A stretch of DNA of 64,000 nucleotides, taken from the NCBI RefSeq assembly GCF_001043175.1, contig NZ_CP011494.1, forward strand, positions 1,550,001 through 1,614,000, read 5' to 3'. This stretch comes from Marinobacter psychrophilus (GTDB lineage Bacteria > Pseudomonadota > Gammaproteobacteria > Pseudomonadales > Oleiphilaceae). Both the position numbers and the translations under genes were made by a program. Position 1 is the stretch's first letter. Every line of letters begins with the position of its first letter. A model generated the notes under the pieces. The model did not search any database, had not been told where the DNA came from, and saw only the letters and a program-made list of their open reading frames with translations. Of this stretch, positions 45,654 to 54,289 are shown piece by piece.

Positions 45654-46100
45654 TTACTGAGTCAGTTGCCTTTGCAGTAAACGGTCCGCACTTAGGCTGC
45701 CAGCGCCTCTGAACACCAGGGCGACACTGATCGCCAGCAATGCCAAGCCAAATTCGTAACCGTTATTCGACATAAACAGCCCATTTTCCAGGTGAACAAT
45801 GACGATCGCGACGAGCATTGTGAGCGCCAGTATTAAAGCGGCTGGACGAACCATTAAACCTGTAACCAGCAACAAGCCCCCAAAGAATTCTGCACTACCG
45901 GCCATTGCTGCCATAAGCATGCCTGGTTCAAGTCCGATGGATGCCATCCAGCCAGCTGTGCCTTCCAAACCATAGCCGCCATACCAGCCAAATAATTTTT
46001 GCGCGCCGTGGGCGGTAAATATGAGGCCTGCGCCGAGGCGAAGGGGGAGGGTGTCCAAGCCAGTATTGGTGGCGGTTAACTTGCTAATGAGTGCTTTCAT
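45654..46100 (-). CDS. DoxX family membrane protein (YqjF-like)
   Basis: 148 residues, four helices. Seen: PLRLGAGLIFTAHGAQKLFGWYGGYGLEGTAGWM, GSAEFFGGLLLVTGLMVRPAALILALTMLVAI and NGYEFGLALLAISVALVFRG. DoxX proteins occur with quinone-handling enzymes. In E. coli the relative yqjF lies beside yqjG and is activated by the LysR regulator YhaJ. First gene of the operon here, divergent from a YhaJ-like regulator. Confidence 0.9.
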   Translation of the reverse strand: MKALISKLTATNTGLDTLPLRLGAGLIFTAHGAQKLFGWYGGYGLEGTAGWMASIGLEPGMLMAAMAGSAEFFGGLLLVTGLMVRPAALILALTMLVAIVIVHLENGLFMSNNGYEFGLALLAISVALVFRGAGSLSADRLLQRQLTQ

Positions 46101-46197
46101 GTTATTTCTCCAAATTTAAAATTGCTGGTTTGTGTAGGTGATGGAACCATTGTAAGGGTTGTGAAATTTCTAATAAGAGCTAATATTTGTTTAAAAC

Positions 46198-46214
46198 GTT
46201 CTAAATACTAGAAC
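46198..46214. promoter_or_regulatory. Inverted repeat, candidate LysR-regulator operator
   Basis: GTTCTA-AATAC-TAGAAC, perfect six-bp arms, 19 bases before the LysR gene start and 98 bases from doxX. It fits the T-N11-A form of LysR sites and would overlap the regulator's own promoter. Confidence 0.6.
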
Positions 46215-46232
46215 ATTTATTTTGGAGGCATA

Positions 46233-47135
46233 ATGGCAAAGAACCCAATTTCAATTGAGGTTCTGGAAACACTGGATGCCATAGATCGGCGTGGAAGTTT
46301 CGCGAAAGCGGCTGAAGAGCTGAACAAAGCGACGTCGGCGGTTTCCTATGCGGTACAGAAGCTGGAGGATCAGCTAGGTATTGCTCTATTCCAGCGTCAG
46401 GGGCGCCGTTCGGTGCTAACGTCAGCCGGGCGACTGATATTGGTCGAGGGCAGGGAAATACTTCAAGCTACCGCGCGACTGGCGAACAAGGCAAAAGAAG
46501 TGGCCACGGGCTGGGAGCCGCGCATTAACATCGCTGTAGAGTGTCATCAATCCTATCCGGCCTTTTTCAGCGTTTTGGGCGAATTTCTCAAGGCGCACTC
46601 CACGGTTGAAATCGATGTCTGTGAGTCGGTGCTGAATGGCGGGTGGGAAGCTCTTGAGCAAGGCTGGGTAGATTTGATTGTTGGGTCACCTGGGCCAGTC
46701 CCGTTGCAAAAAGGGTATCGAGCATTACCCTTGGCCCATGCCGACCTGGTGCCAGTCGTGGCCTATCACCATGAGCTGGCAAACATAGCGGCTAATGCTG
46801 AAGCTTTGCAGGGGCGCTTAGCGGAAGTCCGGAGGGTTATTACGCATGATACGTCTGTCGTTGACATCACTCGAAGCGCAGGTTTAGGCAGCGACGGCAA
46901 ACATTTCTACGTGCAAAACATAGATCAGAAAGTCGAGGCGATAGTGGCAGGAATAGGCGTAGGCCATCTACCGCGGCAGCGCATTGAAAACCAACTCAAT
47001 AGTGGCGAGCTTGTAGAGCTTGCGTTATATGAGCACTCCACTTTCGGGCATTATCTGGCGTGGAAAGTCAGTCACAAGGGCCAGGGATTGCGATTGCTGA
47101 CTCAACGATTGGCAGCCGTATTTGGTGAGATGTGA
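46233..47135 (+). CDS. LysR family transcriptional regulator (YhaJ-like)
   Basis: 300 residues. Seen: N-terminal helix-turn-helix ETLDAIDRRGSFAKAAEELNKATSAVSYAVQKLEDQLGIALFQRQGRRSVLTSAGR, a linker helix, and a periplasmic-binding-fold effector domain. Pattern and length are close to E. coli YhaJ (LEALRVMDAIDRRGSFAAAA), the activator of yqjF that responds to 2,4-dinitrotoluene breakdown products. Strong ribosome site GGAGG. Divergent from the doxX operon it presumably controls. Confidence 0.92.
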   Translation: MAKNPISIEVLETLDAIDRRGSFAKAAEELNKATSAVSYAVQKLEDQLGIALFQRQGRRSVLTSAGRLILVEGREILQATARLANKAKEVATGWEPRINIAVECHQSYPAFFSVLGEFLKAHSTVEIDVCESVLNGGWEALEQGWVDLIVGSPGPVPLQKGYRALPLAHADLVPVVAYHHELANIAANAEALQGRLAEVRRVITHDTSVVDITRSAGLGSDGKHFYVQNIDQKVEAIVAGIGVGHLPRQRIENQLNSGELVELALYEHSTFGHYLAWKVSHKGQGLRLLTQRLAAVFGEM

Positions 47136-47166
47136 GGACCAAGCGCATCCTTTATTATTTGAGTTT

Positions 47167-50100
47167 TTAGTGAAAATTCCGCGAACTCACCGGAAGAGCT
47201 TTAATCAGGTGGCTAAGGTCAGACAGTTTGCCGGCCATGATGTGCACAATATCGCCCTCCCGTTCCAGAACGCCTTTTACGTGCAGCAGCCTCGCGGTGA
47301 GTAGGGGCTTTCGCTGTTGGCGGGCGGTGGCCAGCCAGACCACCACGTTGATGTTGCCGGTTTCGTCTTCCAGGGTAACGAAAGTGACACCCGAGGCGGT
47401 GCCGGGGCGTTGGCGGCCGGTTACCAAGCCGGCTACCTGTACCGGGCGGCCAGGTTCTATGGTGTTGAGTTCGCTGGCGCTCAGGCAGAAACGCAGGTGG
47501 CCCTGTTCCCGCAGCAGTGCCAGGGGGTGGCGCTGAAGGGTCAGGCCTTGGCTGCTGTAATCTGCCACTATATTCTGGCCCTCATTAGGTGTTGGTAGAT
47601 GTTCGCAGGTCGGTTCGGGTGCACTATTGTCTTCGCCGATAAATAACTCAGCCGGTTGTTCGTGGCCCAGCAACTGCCAGTAGGCCTGGTGGCGGTTGCT
47701 GGTAAAACCGGGCATGGCGTTGGCACCGGCCAGCAGTTCCATATCGCGCTGGTTCAGACCGGTCAGCTGCCGTAGGTGGCTGGAAGACGTGTAGCCGGTT
47801 TCTGGCCTTTTGGCGGAAATGGACGTGCCAGCTTGCTGTGATAGACCGCGGATTTGGCTCAGCCCCAGGCGCAGCGATAGAGGATTATTGGTTTGGGTTT
47901 GCAGGGGTTGAGATCGTGGCGCTTGAGATTGGAGCGTGTGGTCCCACTGGCTGTGGTTTACATCCAGTGGTTGTATGTCCACGCCGTGGCGGTGAGCGTC
48001 TTGCACCAGTTGAGACGCCGAATAAAACCCCATGGGCTGGCTGTTGAGCAAAGCGCAATAAAACGCAGCCGGGTAGTGACGCTTTATCCAAGCGGATACA
48101 TACACCAATAAGGCAAAGCTGGCGGCGTGGGATTCGGGGAAGCCGTAGCCGCCAAAACCGCAGATTTGCTGGTACAAGCGTTCGGCGAAATCGTCGGTGT
48201 GTCCACGTTCTTTCATGCCGCTCAGCAATTTATCGCGAAATGGAGTCAGGTCGCCGTGGGATTTCCACGCCGCCATGGCACGGCGCAACTGGTCGGCTTC
48301 GCCACCGCTGAAACCAGCGGCGACCATGGCCAGCCTGATCACCTGCTCCTGAAATATGGGTACACCCAGAGTCCGTTCCAGCACGCGCTGTATGGCCTGG
48401 TTGGGGTAATTTACAGGTTCTAAACCATGCCTGCGCTTCAGGTAAGGGTGCACCATATCGCCTTGAATCGGCCCCGGGCGCACAATGGCTACCTGTACCA
48501 CCAGATCGTAATAGGTGGCGGGTTTCAGCCGTGGCAGCATGTTGATCTGGGCCCGGGATTCCACCTGAAATACGCCCACGCTGTCGCCCGTTTGCAGCAT
48601 GGCGTAAGTGTCCGGGTCTTCTTGGGGAATGTCTTGCATATGAAAAGCACGCCCTAACTGGGCGCTGATCATCTCCAGGGCTTTGCGAATGGCGGTGAGT
48701 ATGCCCAACGCCAGCACATCTACCTTCATTAACCCCAGGCTTTCCAGATCGTTTTTGTCCCACTGAATCACCGTGCGGTCGGCCATGGCGGCGTTTTCTA
48801 TGGGCACCAATTCCGCCAGAGGGCCGGCGCTGATGACAAAACCGCCCACATGCTGCGACAGGTGGCGTGGAAAGCCCAACAGGGTATTTACCAAGGAAAA
48901 AAACTGGTCAGCGACGTTTGGATTGCGGGTTAAATTTTTGTCGAGTATCTGCTGGCGCCAGGGTGTGGCTTTGTCGCGCCAGTCGATGCCGTCTAGCAAT
49001 TGTTCTACCAGAATTGGGTCGAACCCCAAGACTTTGCCCACGTCGCGGATAGTGCTGCGCGGGCGGTATCGGACAACAGTGGCGGCGATGGCCGCGCGGT
49101 CGCGGCTGTAGCGCTGGTAAATGTATTGAATCACTTCTTCGCGCCGCTGGTGTTCGAAGTCGACGTCGATATCCGGTGGCTCGTTGCGGTCTTTGGAAAT
49201 AAAACGCTCAAACAGCAGGTCGACTTTTGCCGGGTCTACTTCGGTAATGCCCAGGCAATAACACACCGCAGAGTTAGCCGCTGAACCACGGCCCTGGCAC
49301 AGAATGCCGCGGCCGCGGGCAAATGCGACTATGTCCTCAATGGTCAGGAAATAGTGCTCGTACTGCATCTCCGAAATCAGCCCCAGCTCTTTGTGAATCA
49401 GTGCCTGAACCTGCAGCGGCGTACCCTCCGGGTAGCGCCGGCGTTCGCCTTCGCGGGTCAGCTTCAGCAGATAACCGGCGGCGTTGGTGCCACTTGGCAC
49501 CAGATCGGGCGGGTATTCATAGCGCAGACTGCCGGGTTCAAACGTACATTGCTGGGCGATTACTTGCGTCTGCCGCAGCCAGGCGGCGGGGAACAGGCGC
49601 TGTAACACCGCAATGGGGCGCAGGTAACGCTCACCGTTTTGAAACAGACAATGGCCGGCGTTCTCCAGATTGGTGTGGTTGCGCAGGGCGGTGAGTACAT
49701 CCTGCAGAGGCTGCCGCTTGCGGCAATGCATATGCACGTCACCACTGGCCGTAATGGGGCAGTGTAGCTCTGTGGCCAGCCAGCGAATGCGGGCCAGCTG
49801 TTGTTCTTCACCGGATTCCAGAGTGCGAGAGGCCGCTAGCCACAGCCGTCGGTCAAACAATCGTAGCAGCCATTCACCCGCCGCTAGCGCTTGCTGGCTG
49901 TTGGCGCTGGCCAATGTTGGCGGTAACCATAAGCACAGGCAATCGTCCAGAGAATGTACTTCCAGGTCTCGGTAATACAGCTGGTACTGGCCCTTTTCTG
50001 CTCGCCGTCGGGCGCTGGTGATCAGCTGGCACAGTTGACCATAGCCTTTGCGGGTTCGGGCCAGAAGTATAAAGTGCGGGGTGCAGGCCCCGGGTGGTGC

Positions 50101-50358
50101 GTCGCTCAATTCAAACCAGCTGCCGGTAATGAGTTTCACAGGGCTGTTTTTAAGCGCCGCCCAGGCGCGGGGAATGCCAGCCACCGAGCAGGCATCGGTA
50201 ATGGCGAGGGCGCTATAACCCAGACCTGCGGCTTGTTCTGCCAGTTCATGGGGATGCGAGGCGCCGGTCAGAAAACTGAAGTTGCTGAAGCAGTGCAGCT
50301 CGGCGTAGCTTTCAGGGTTCTCGTGATTTTCATCACTTTTACAGCTTTCAGACTGCAT
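47167..50358 (-). CDS. dnaE2: Error-prone DNA polymerase III alpha subunit
   Basis: 1063 residues. Translesion polymerase of the ImuA-ImuB-DnaE2 mutasome. Seen: PHP domain YAELHCFSNFSFLTGASHPHELAEQA, catalytic region with the acidic PDIDVDF (about 394-400), helix-hairpin-helix, and a C-terminal OB domain (VAGLVTGRQRPGTASGVTFVTLEDETGNINVVVW); length and the short C-terminus fit DnaE2, not DnaE1. I chose ATG 50358, whose A overlaps the imuB stop (TGATG), over an ATG four codons earlier. Confidence 0.96.
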   Translation of the reverse strand: MQSESCKSDENHENPESYAELHCFSNFSFLTGASHPHELAEQAAGLGYSALAITDACSVAGIPRAWAALKNSPVKLITGSWFELSDAPPGACTPHFILLARTRKGYGQLCQLITSARRRAEKGQYQLYYRDLEVHSLDDCLCLWLPPTLASANSQQALAAGEWLLRLFDRRLWLAASRTLESGEEQQLARIRWLATELHCPITASGDVHMHCRKRQPLQDVLTALRNHTNLENAGHCLFQNGERYLRPIAVLQRLFPAAWLRQTQVIAQQCTFEPGSLRYEYPPDLVPSGTNAAGYLLKLTREGERRRYPEGTPLQVQALIHKELGLISEMQYEHYFLTIEDIVAFARGRGILCQGRGSAANSAVCYCLGITEVDPAKVDLLFERFISKDRNEPPDIDVDFEHQRREEVIQYIYQRYSRDRAAIAATVVRYRPRSTIRDVGKVLGFDPILVEQLLDGIDWRDKATPWRQQILDKNLTRNPNVADQFFSLVNTLLGFPRHLSQHVGGFVISAGPLAELVPIENAAMADRTVIQWDKNDLESLGLMKVDVLALGILTAIRKALEMISAQLGRAFHMQDIPQEDPDTYAMLQTGDSVGVFQVESRAQINMLPRLKPATYYDLVVQVAIVRPGPIQGDMVHPYLKRRHGLEPVNYPNQAIQRVLERTLGVPIFQEQVIRLAMVAAGFSGGEADQLRRAMAAWKSHGDLTPFRDKLLSGMKERGHTDDFAERLYQQICGFGGYGFPESHAASFALLVYVSAWIKRHYPAAFYCALLNSQPMGFYSASQLVQDAHRHGVDIQPLDVNHSQWDHTLQSQAPRSQPLQTQTNNPLSLRLGLSQIRGLSQQAGTSISAKRPETGYTSSSHLRQLTGLNQRDMELLAGANAMPGFTSNRHQAYWQLLGHEQPAELFIGEDNSAPEPTCEHLPTPNEGQNIVADYSSQGLTLQRHPLALLREQGHLRFCLSASELNTIEPGRPVQVAGLVTGRQRPGTASGVTFVTLEDETGNINVVVWLATARQQRKPLLTARLLHVKGVLEREGDIVHIMAGKLSDLSHLIKALPVSSRNFH

Positions 50359-51776
50359 CAGCCAAACCACCCGTGTATGTGCCAGGCTTGACTAGCATCC
50401 CGAAATACCCAAGCCAACTGGCCGCTGGGTAATTGGGCGATGTAATAATCCCGCTGTATCCTTTGGCCATCCCACCAGCCGCCACTGATGCGTTCCGGGC
50501 CGGAAAACCAGGCCTGCGGCTTAGTGTGTAACGGCTGAGGTTTATGCATTAGCCACAGCGGGCGGCAAGGTAACGGGTTCTCTGCGGTGCTGGCTTTGCG
50601 CTGTTTGCGTTGTACATCGGCACTGGCCCAGGCCTGTTCAGGGCGGTGATCAGCGTGTGGCGCCAGCTGTTGCAACGCGCCGTCGCCCAGCCGGGCCTGC
50701 AGGCGGCTGATCAGCGTGTGCCAGGCTTCGTTCATATCTTGGGTTTCGCCCAACAAATCCTGTCCGCTGGCGGCTTCACGCCCAATAAAGCGTTTTACCA
50801 GCAATACCAGTGACACCACCGGAGCTTGCAAAGGCTGTTGTTCAAAGCGTAGGCGAATCAAATCCAGAAAAGCCTCCGCCCGATGCTCCGGGCTTGATGT
50901 GCGTATGTGCAGGTGGGTGGGTTCTGTGTAGCGATAGCACAACAACACATTCAGACTGTCGGTTTCTTGCTGGCGCCAGCACAGGTCTTCTTCCAGCTCG
51001 CTCAATATGCGTTGCAGTGGAAATAGCAGCCCTTGGGAATGTTCGATGTCTTCGACAAAATCCGCTTGCTGGCGAAATCGGTGCGGAGGCTGCCAAGGCA
51101 TTTGTGGGTCTGGCCTTGTACCTTGTATTTTTTGGCTATGAGCCAGAATTTTTGGGCCCAACCGCCGCGCCAATTCGGCTGCGGGCAGGGCGAATAGGTT
51201 GCCCAGTGTGTTCAGGCCCAATCGCTGCAAGCGGGAGCAGGCCTGAGTATCAAATTCTGCCTCTGCCAGCGGTAACTGTTCCAGCAGGCGAAGCATGTGG
51301 CCCCGGTCGGCGCTGCATTCACCTTTGCCGGTGCGGGCAATCAGGCGTGCCGCCAGTGGGGTGAGGCCAATGCCCAGCCAGGCCGTTAGGTGGCGTTCAT
51401 TCAGGCCTTGCTCCACGGTTTCCCACACCGCCGGTAAACCGCCGTACAGTTTTTGCAGGCTGCCGATTTCAGCCAGCAGGCCATCTGGCGGCACCAGGGT
51501 AACGTGTGCGGCACAGCGGTATAGCCAGCGAGCCTGATCTTGCAGCACCCGGGCTTCTTGCTGCGGATCGGTACGAACCATCGTCAGACCTGCCACCAGA
51601 CTAAGGGCGGTTTTCAGCCGCATACCCGGCTGCACGCCTTGGCTGCTGGCCTGTGTACAGGCCTGGAGCACCTTTTGACCAGAGGCGTCAACAATCACCA
51701 ACGCAGCGTCCTGTTTTCGGGACCGGCGTATATGGTCCAGCAATAATTGAGGAAAATGCAGGTGTAACCACAGCAT
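50358..51776 (-). CDS. imuB: ImuB, Y-family polymerase-like mutasome protein
   Basis: 472 residues. Hub protein that ties DnaE2 to the beta clamp. Seen: Y-family palm/finger/little-finger layout (LWLHLHFPQLLLDHI, TLVPPDGLLAEIGSLQKLYGG, GIGLTPLAARLIART), but the acidic catalytic positions are lost: the N-terminal DxD is replaced by LHLHFP and the SIDE-type motif by PPDGLLAEI, so it is not an active polymerase. It starts 6 bases after imuA. Confidence 0.93.
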   Translation of the reverse strand: MLWLHLHFPQLLLDHIRRSRKQDAALVIVDASGQKVLQACTQASSQGVQPGMRLKTALSLVAGLTMVRTDPQQEARVLQDQARWLYRCAAHVTLVPPDGLLAEIGSLQKLYGGLPAVWETVEQGLNERHLTAWLGIGLTPLAARLIARTGKGECSADRGHMLRLLEQLPLAEAEFDTQACSRLQRLGLNTLGNLFALPAAELARRLGPKILAHSQKIQGTRPDPQMPWQPPHRFRQQADFVEDIEHSQGLLFPLQRILSELEEDLCWRQQETDSLNVLLCYRYTEPTHLHIRTSSPEHRAEAFLDLIRLRFEQQPLQAPVVSLVLLVKRFIGREAASGQDLLGETQDMNEAWHTLISRLQARLGDGALQQLAPHADHRPEQAWASADVQRKQRKASTAENPLPCRPLWLMHKPQPLHTKPQAWFSGPERISGGWWDGQRIQRDYYIAQLPSGQLAWVFRDASQAWHIHGWFG

Positions 51777-51782
51777 AAAGGG

Positions 51783-52472
51783 TTACCGGGCCGACTTGGG
51801 CCAGGGGCCCTTAACCACGCGGCTGGTTTCGGCTGTAGCCAGGCCAGCTCGCTGTGGCAACGGCAGTTCACAGTGCTGGCCCGGCCAGCTGCCGCGACGT
51901 TTGAGTATTTGCACGTGCAGGCATTGATTAGCGTCTGGCTGCAACTTAAGGCGCAGAGCCGCAGGCGAATTTTGCGCGGCATGGCAGCGTTCACGAAACA
52001 ATACGCACACGTTGCTGCCGGCTTCAGCGGCCAGTTGCAAGCGCCGCACGTCGCGTAACGCCAGCTTGCCGGGCCAGGCCATAACCAGCCCTGTGACCGG
52101 TGAACGCAGGCAGTTTTCCAAGGTCCATAAAAAATCGCCGCTGTTTTTTGTGTGAATGATCACCACTTGGTCAAGGTTAACACCTTCACGCACCAGCGCC
52201 GGGGCATAGGGAATGTGCGGCGGGTTCAGCCAGAATACGGTTTTTCCGCTGTGTGTCAGGCGCTGCATCAGTGGCAGCAGTAAATGCAGCTCGCCAATAC
52301 CGGGTGTGTCCAGCAAGCATTCACTGAGTGCCCCCCGCGGCCAGCCCAGCCCACCTAGCTGGTTATCCAGTGCTTGGTAACCAGTAGATTCTGCCGGTTG
52401 ACGAGTGTGCGCAGGCTGATGGCCCTGCCAGATACGTGCGCTTTGCTTCAGAGCGGATAGAAGTTCATTCAT
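51783..52472 (-). CDS. imuA: ImuA, RecA-like mutasome protein
   Basis: 229 residues. RecA-fold protein of the SOS mutagenesis cassette. Seen: YQALDNQLGGLGWPRGALSECLLDTPGIGELHLLLPLMQRLTHSGKTVFWLNPPHIPYAPALVREGVNLDQVVIIH. The Walker A site is degenerate (DTPGIGE, no GKT), as usual for ImuA. First gene of imuA-imuB-dnaE2, preceded by a LexA box. Confidence 0.92.
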   Translation of the reverse strand: MNELLSALKQSARIWQGHQPAHTRQPAESTGYQALDNQLGGLGWPRGALSECLLDTPGIGELHLLLPLMQRLTHSGKTVFWLNPPHIPYAPALVREGVNLDQVVIIHTKNSGDFLWTLENCLRSPVTGLVMAWPGKLALRDVRRLQLAAEAGSNVCVLFRERCHAAQNSPAALRLKLQPDANQCLHVQILKRRGSWPGQHCELPLPQRAGLATAETSRVVKGPWPKSAR

Positions 52473-52487
52473 GGCTAAATCTCAAAG

Positions 52488-52507
52488 TACTGTTTAAATA
52501 TACAGTA
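52488..52507. promoter_or_regulatory. LexA (SOS) box upstream of imuA
   Basis: TACTGTTTAAATATACAGTA, which contains CTGT-N8-ACAG and symmetric TA flanks. It lies 16 bases from the imuA start codon, so LexA binding would block the imuA-imuB-dnaE2 operon. It may also affect the divergent DUF429 gene 108 bases away. Confidence 0.92.
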
Positions 52508-52614
52508 TTCCGAACAGGTCCGGATTTCAACCGTCAGGATTAAGAATTCGAATGACGGGGTCTTCGTTTACAGTGGTAGTCTTAGCGTAAAACGCAAACT
52601 GGAAAGGAAATTTT

Positions 52615-53346
52615 ATGGCAGTGATTGCAGGTGTCGACCTTGCCTGGCAGGGCAATCGCAACCCTACGGCTATTGCGGTAGGGAACGTTGCCGATGGCGC
52701 TATAGCCGTGACTGGCGTGTTTGAAAACCTTCACGGTTTTGATGCCGTTGCCAGTGCCCTGGACTCTATCGACAGTCTTCACGGCGTGGCGATAGACGGC
52801 CCACTCATCATTCGTAACCAGAGCGGACAGCGGCCCTGTGAGCGCGGTGTCGCGGTGGCTTATGGTGCGCGAAAGGCATCCTGCCACGCGTGTAATCTGA
52901 CGCTGTTTCCCGCTTCCAACGGCGTGTTGCTAGGAGACCATTTGCACGCAGCCGGCTTCGGCCATGTAGCTGCACCCGGTCAAAAGTGGCAGCTGGAGTG
53001 TTATCCCCACCCTGCATTGATCGAAATATTTCAGCTTCCTGAGCGGCTGTTTTATAAAAAAGGCCAGGTAGCGGATAAGCGCCAGGGCCAGGCCCGGCTT
53101 GCACGTTTACTGCTTAGCCTGGCGCAGTCCGAAAGAATGACGTTGATCATAGGCCCATTATTTTTACCCTATTTGGATCCGCAGCGTATTCAGTCTTTGC
53201 GTGGTGCAGGTCTGAAGCACAACGAAGACGTATTGGATGCGATTGTTTGCCTGTATATTGCGGCTTTGTACCAGGCTGGGAACAGTGAACGGGTATTCGG
53301 CTGCACGGAACAGGGCTATATCTACGTGCCCCAGGGCGCATGCTGA
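52615..53346 (+). CDS. DUF429 family protein
   Basis: 243 residues. Seen: GVDLAWQGNRNPTAIAVG, VAIDGPLIIRNQSGQRPCERGVAVAYGARKASCHACN, LECYPHPALIEIFQL and KHNEDVLDAIVCLYIAAL, the DUF429 layout, which has been predicted to be an RNase-H-like nuclease fold (the acidic D in GVDLAW, D in AIDGP, E in LECYPH and D in DVLDAIVC would be its catalytic set). No experimental function is known to me. Divergent from the SOS cassette; followed 13 bases later by the CPXCG gene. Confidence 0.85.
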   Translation: MAVIAGVDLAWQGNRNPTAIAVGNVADGAIAVTGVFENLHGFDAVASALDSIDSLHGVAIDGPLIIRNQSGQRPCERGVAVAYGARKASCHACNLTLFPASNGVLLGDHLHAAGFGHVAAPGQKWQLECYPHPALIEIFQLPERLFYKKGQVADKRQGQARLARLLLSLAQSERMTLIIGPLFLPYLDPQRIQSLRGAGLKHNEDVLDAIVCLYIAALYQAGNSERVFGCTEQGYIYVPQGAC

Positions 53347-53359
53347 ATAAAGAGGCTTT

Positions 53360-53557
53360 ATGAACGAATTGACCGAAACCATAATTGAATGCCCCTACTG
53401 TGGTGAATCTGTTGAGGTGTTGATTAACCCCGAAGACGCGCAGCAGTCATACATCGAAGATTGTCAGGTGTGCTGTAAGCCGATCACCTTTGTGGTGACA
53501 GAGGCAAACAACGGTGACTTGTCGGTGGCCGTGTACAGCGAGAACGACACTTATTAA
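53360..53557 (+). CDS. CPXCG motif-containing cysteine-rich protein
   Basis: 65 residues. Seen: CPYCGESVEVLINP and, 28 residues on, CQVCCKPITF: a two-knuckle CxxC zinc-ribbon pattern typical of the CPXCG family. Function unknown. It follows the DUF429 gene closely and may be cotranscribed. Confidence 0.88.
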   Translation: MNELTETIIECPYCGESVEVLINPEDAQQSYIEDCQVCCKPITFVVTEANNGDLSVAVYSENDTY

Positions 53558-53670
53558 GCTCTAAGGTGTGCGGTCAGTCATGCTAAACGGAGGCCGGCAA
53601 TGATTGACGTTGGGTGCGTCCTCGCCGATAGTCGGTTTCGAAAGTCATTCACGTTAACCGGTACCTGCTG

Positions 53671-53883
53671 ATGATAGACGACGATACATTGACCGCACTG
53701 AAAACCGCTTTTACCTTTATGCCACAGCCGGTAGAAGTAAACCGCTACGATTACGGTGACGATGCCGAGCGGGTGCTGGCGCAGGTCAATTTTGTGCGTG
53801 AAGTGCTGGCTCATCACGGTATAGACCCGGAAGAAGTGGCTGGTGACATCAATCCTGAATCGTCGCCAAATTCCTGCTACTAG
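53671..53883 (+). CDS. Small acidic protein of unknown function
   Basis: 70 residues, not recognised. Seen: LKTAFTFMPQPVEVNRYDYGDDAERVLAQVNFVREVLAHHGIDPEEVAGDINPE, strongly acidic, with a central amphipathic helix and no membrane segment. Coding bias and composition look like the neighbours, which supports a real gene, but the ribosome site is weak. The 196 bases after it hold nothing I recognise. Confidence 0.6.
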   Translation: MIDDDTLTALKTAFTFMPQPVEVNRYDYGDDAERVLAQVNFVREVLAHHGIDPEEVAGDINPESSPNSCY

Positions 53884-54079
53884 GTTGGCTGGGGCTTAAT
53901 CGACGCAAGCTTGGCGGCCGGTGATTTGTCACTGGCAATACCCGTATATAAGCGCCGAGTCGAATTAGCTGCGAATGTACTGGCAAATGGCTATTGGTTT
54001 TTGTACCCGATAGTTGTCCAATACATTCTTTGCTGGCAATACACACAGACTGCGCAATAACCGGGTGATATAAACACGC

Positions 54080-54280
54080 ATGTTTCATGAGCTGAGTTTG
54101 GGCGGAATGCTGTTCAGCCCTTTGGTTGTGCTGGGGCCATTGGCATTTTTGATGACCATGGTCACTCGCTGGGTGCTGCATCGGCTGCACTGGCGGCGCT
54201 ATATCTGGAAAGATGCCTGGTTCGATGTGGGCATTTTTGTGTGTTATCTGGCGCTGACTATTTACTGGATGGGAGACTGA
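54080..54280 (+). CDS. DUF1656 small membrane protein (AaeX-like)
   Basis: 66 residues with two helices. Seen: ELSLGGMLFSPLVVLGPLAFLMTMVTRWVLHRLHWRRYIWKDAWFDVGIFVCYLALTIYW. DUF1656 proteins almost always precede HlyD and FUSC efflux genes, as here. Role in the complex is not established. Confidence 0.9.
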   Translation: MFHELSLGGMLFSPLVVLGPLAFLMTMVTRWVLHRLHWRRYIWKDAWFDVGIFVCYLALTIYWMGD

Positions 54281-54289
54281 AGCCGGCTC

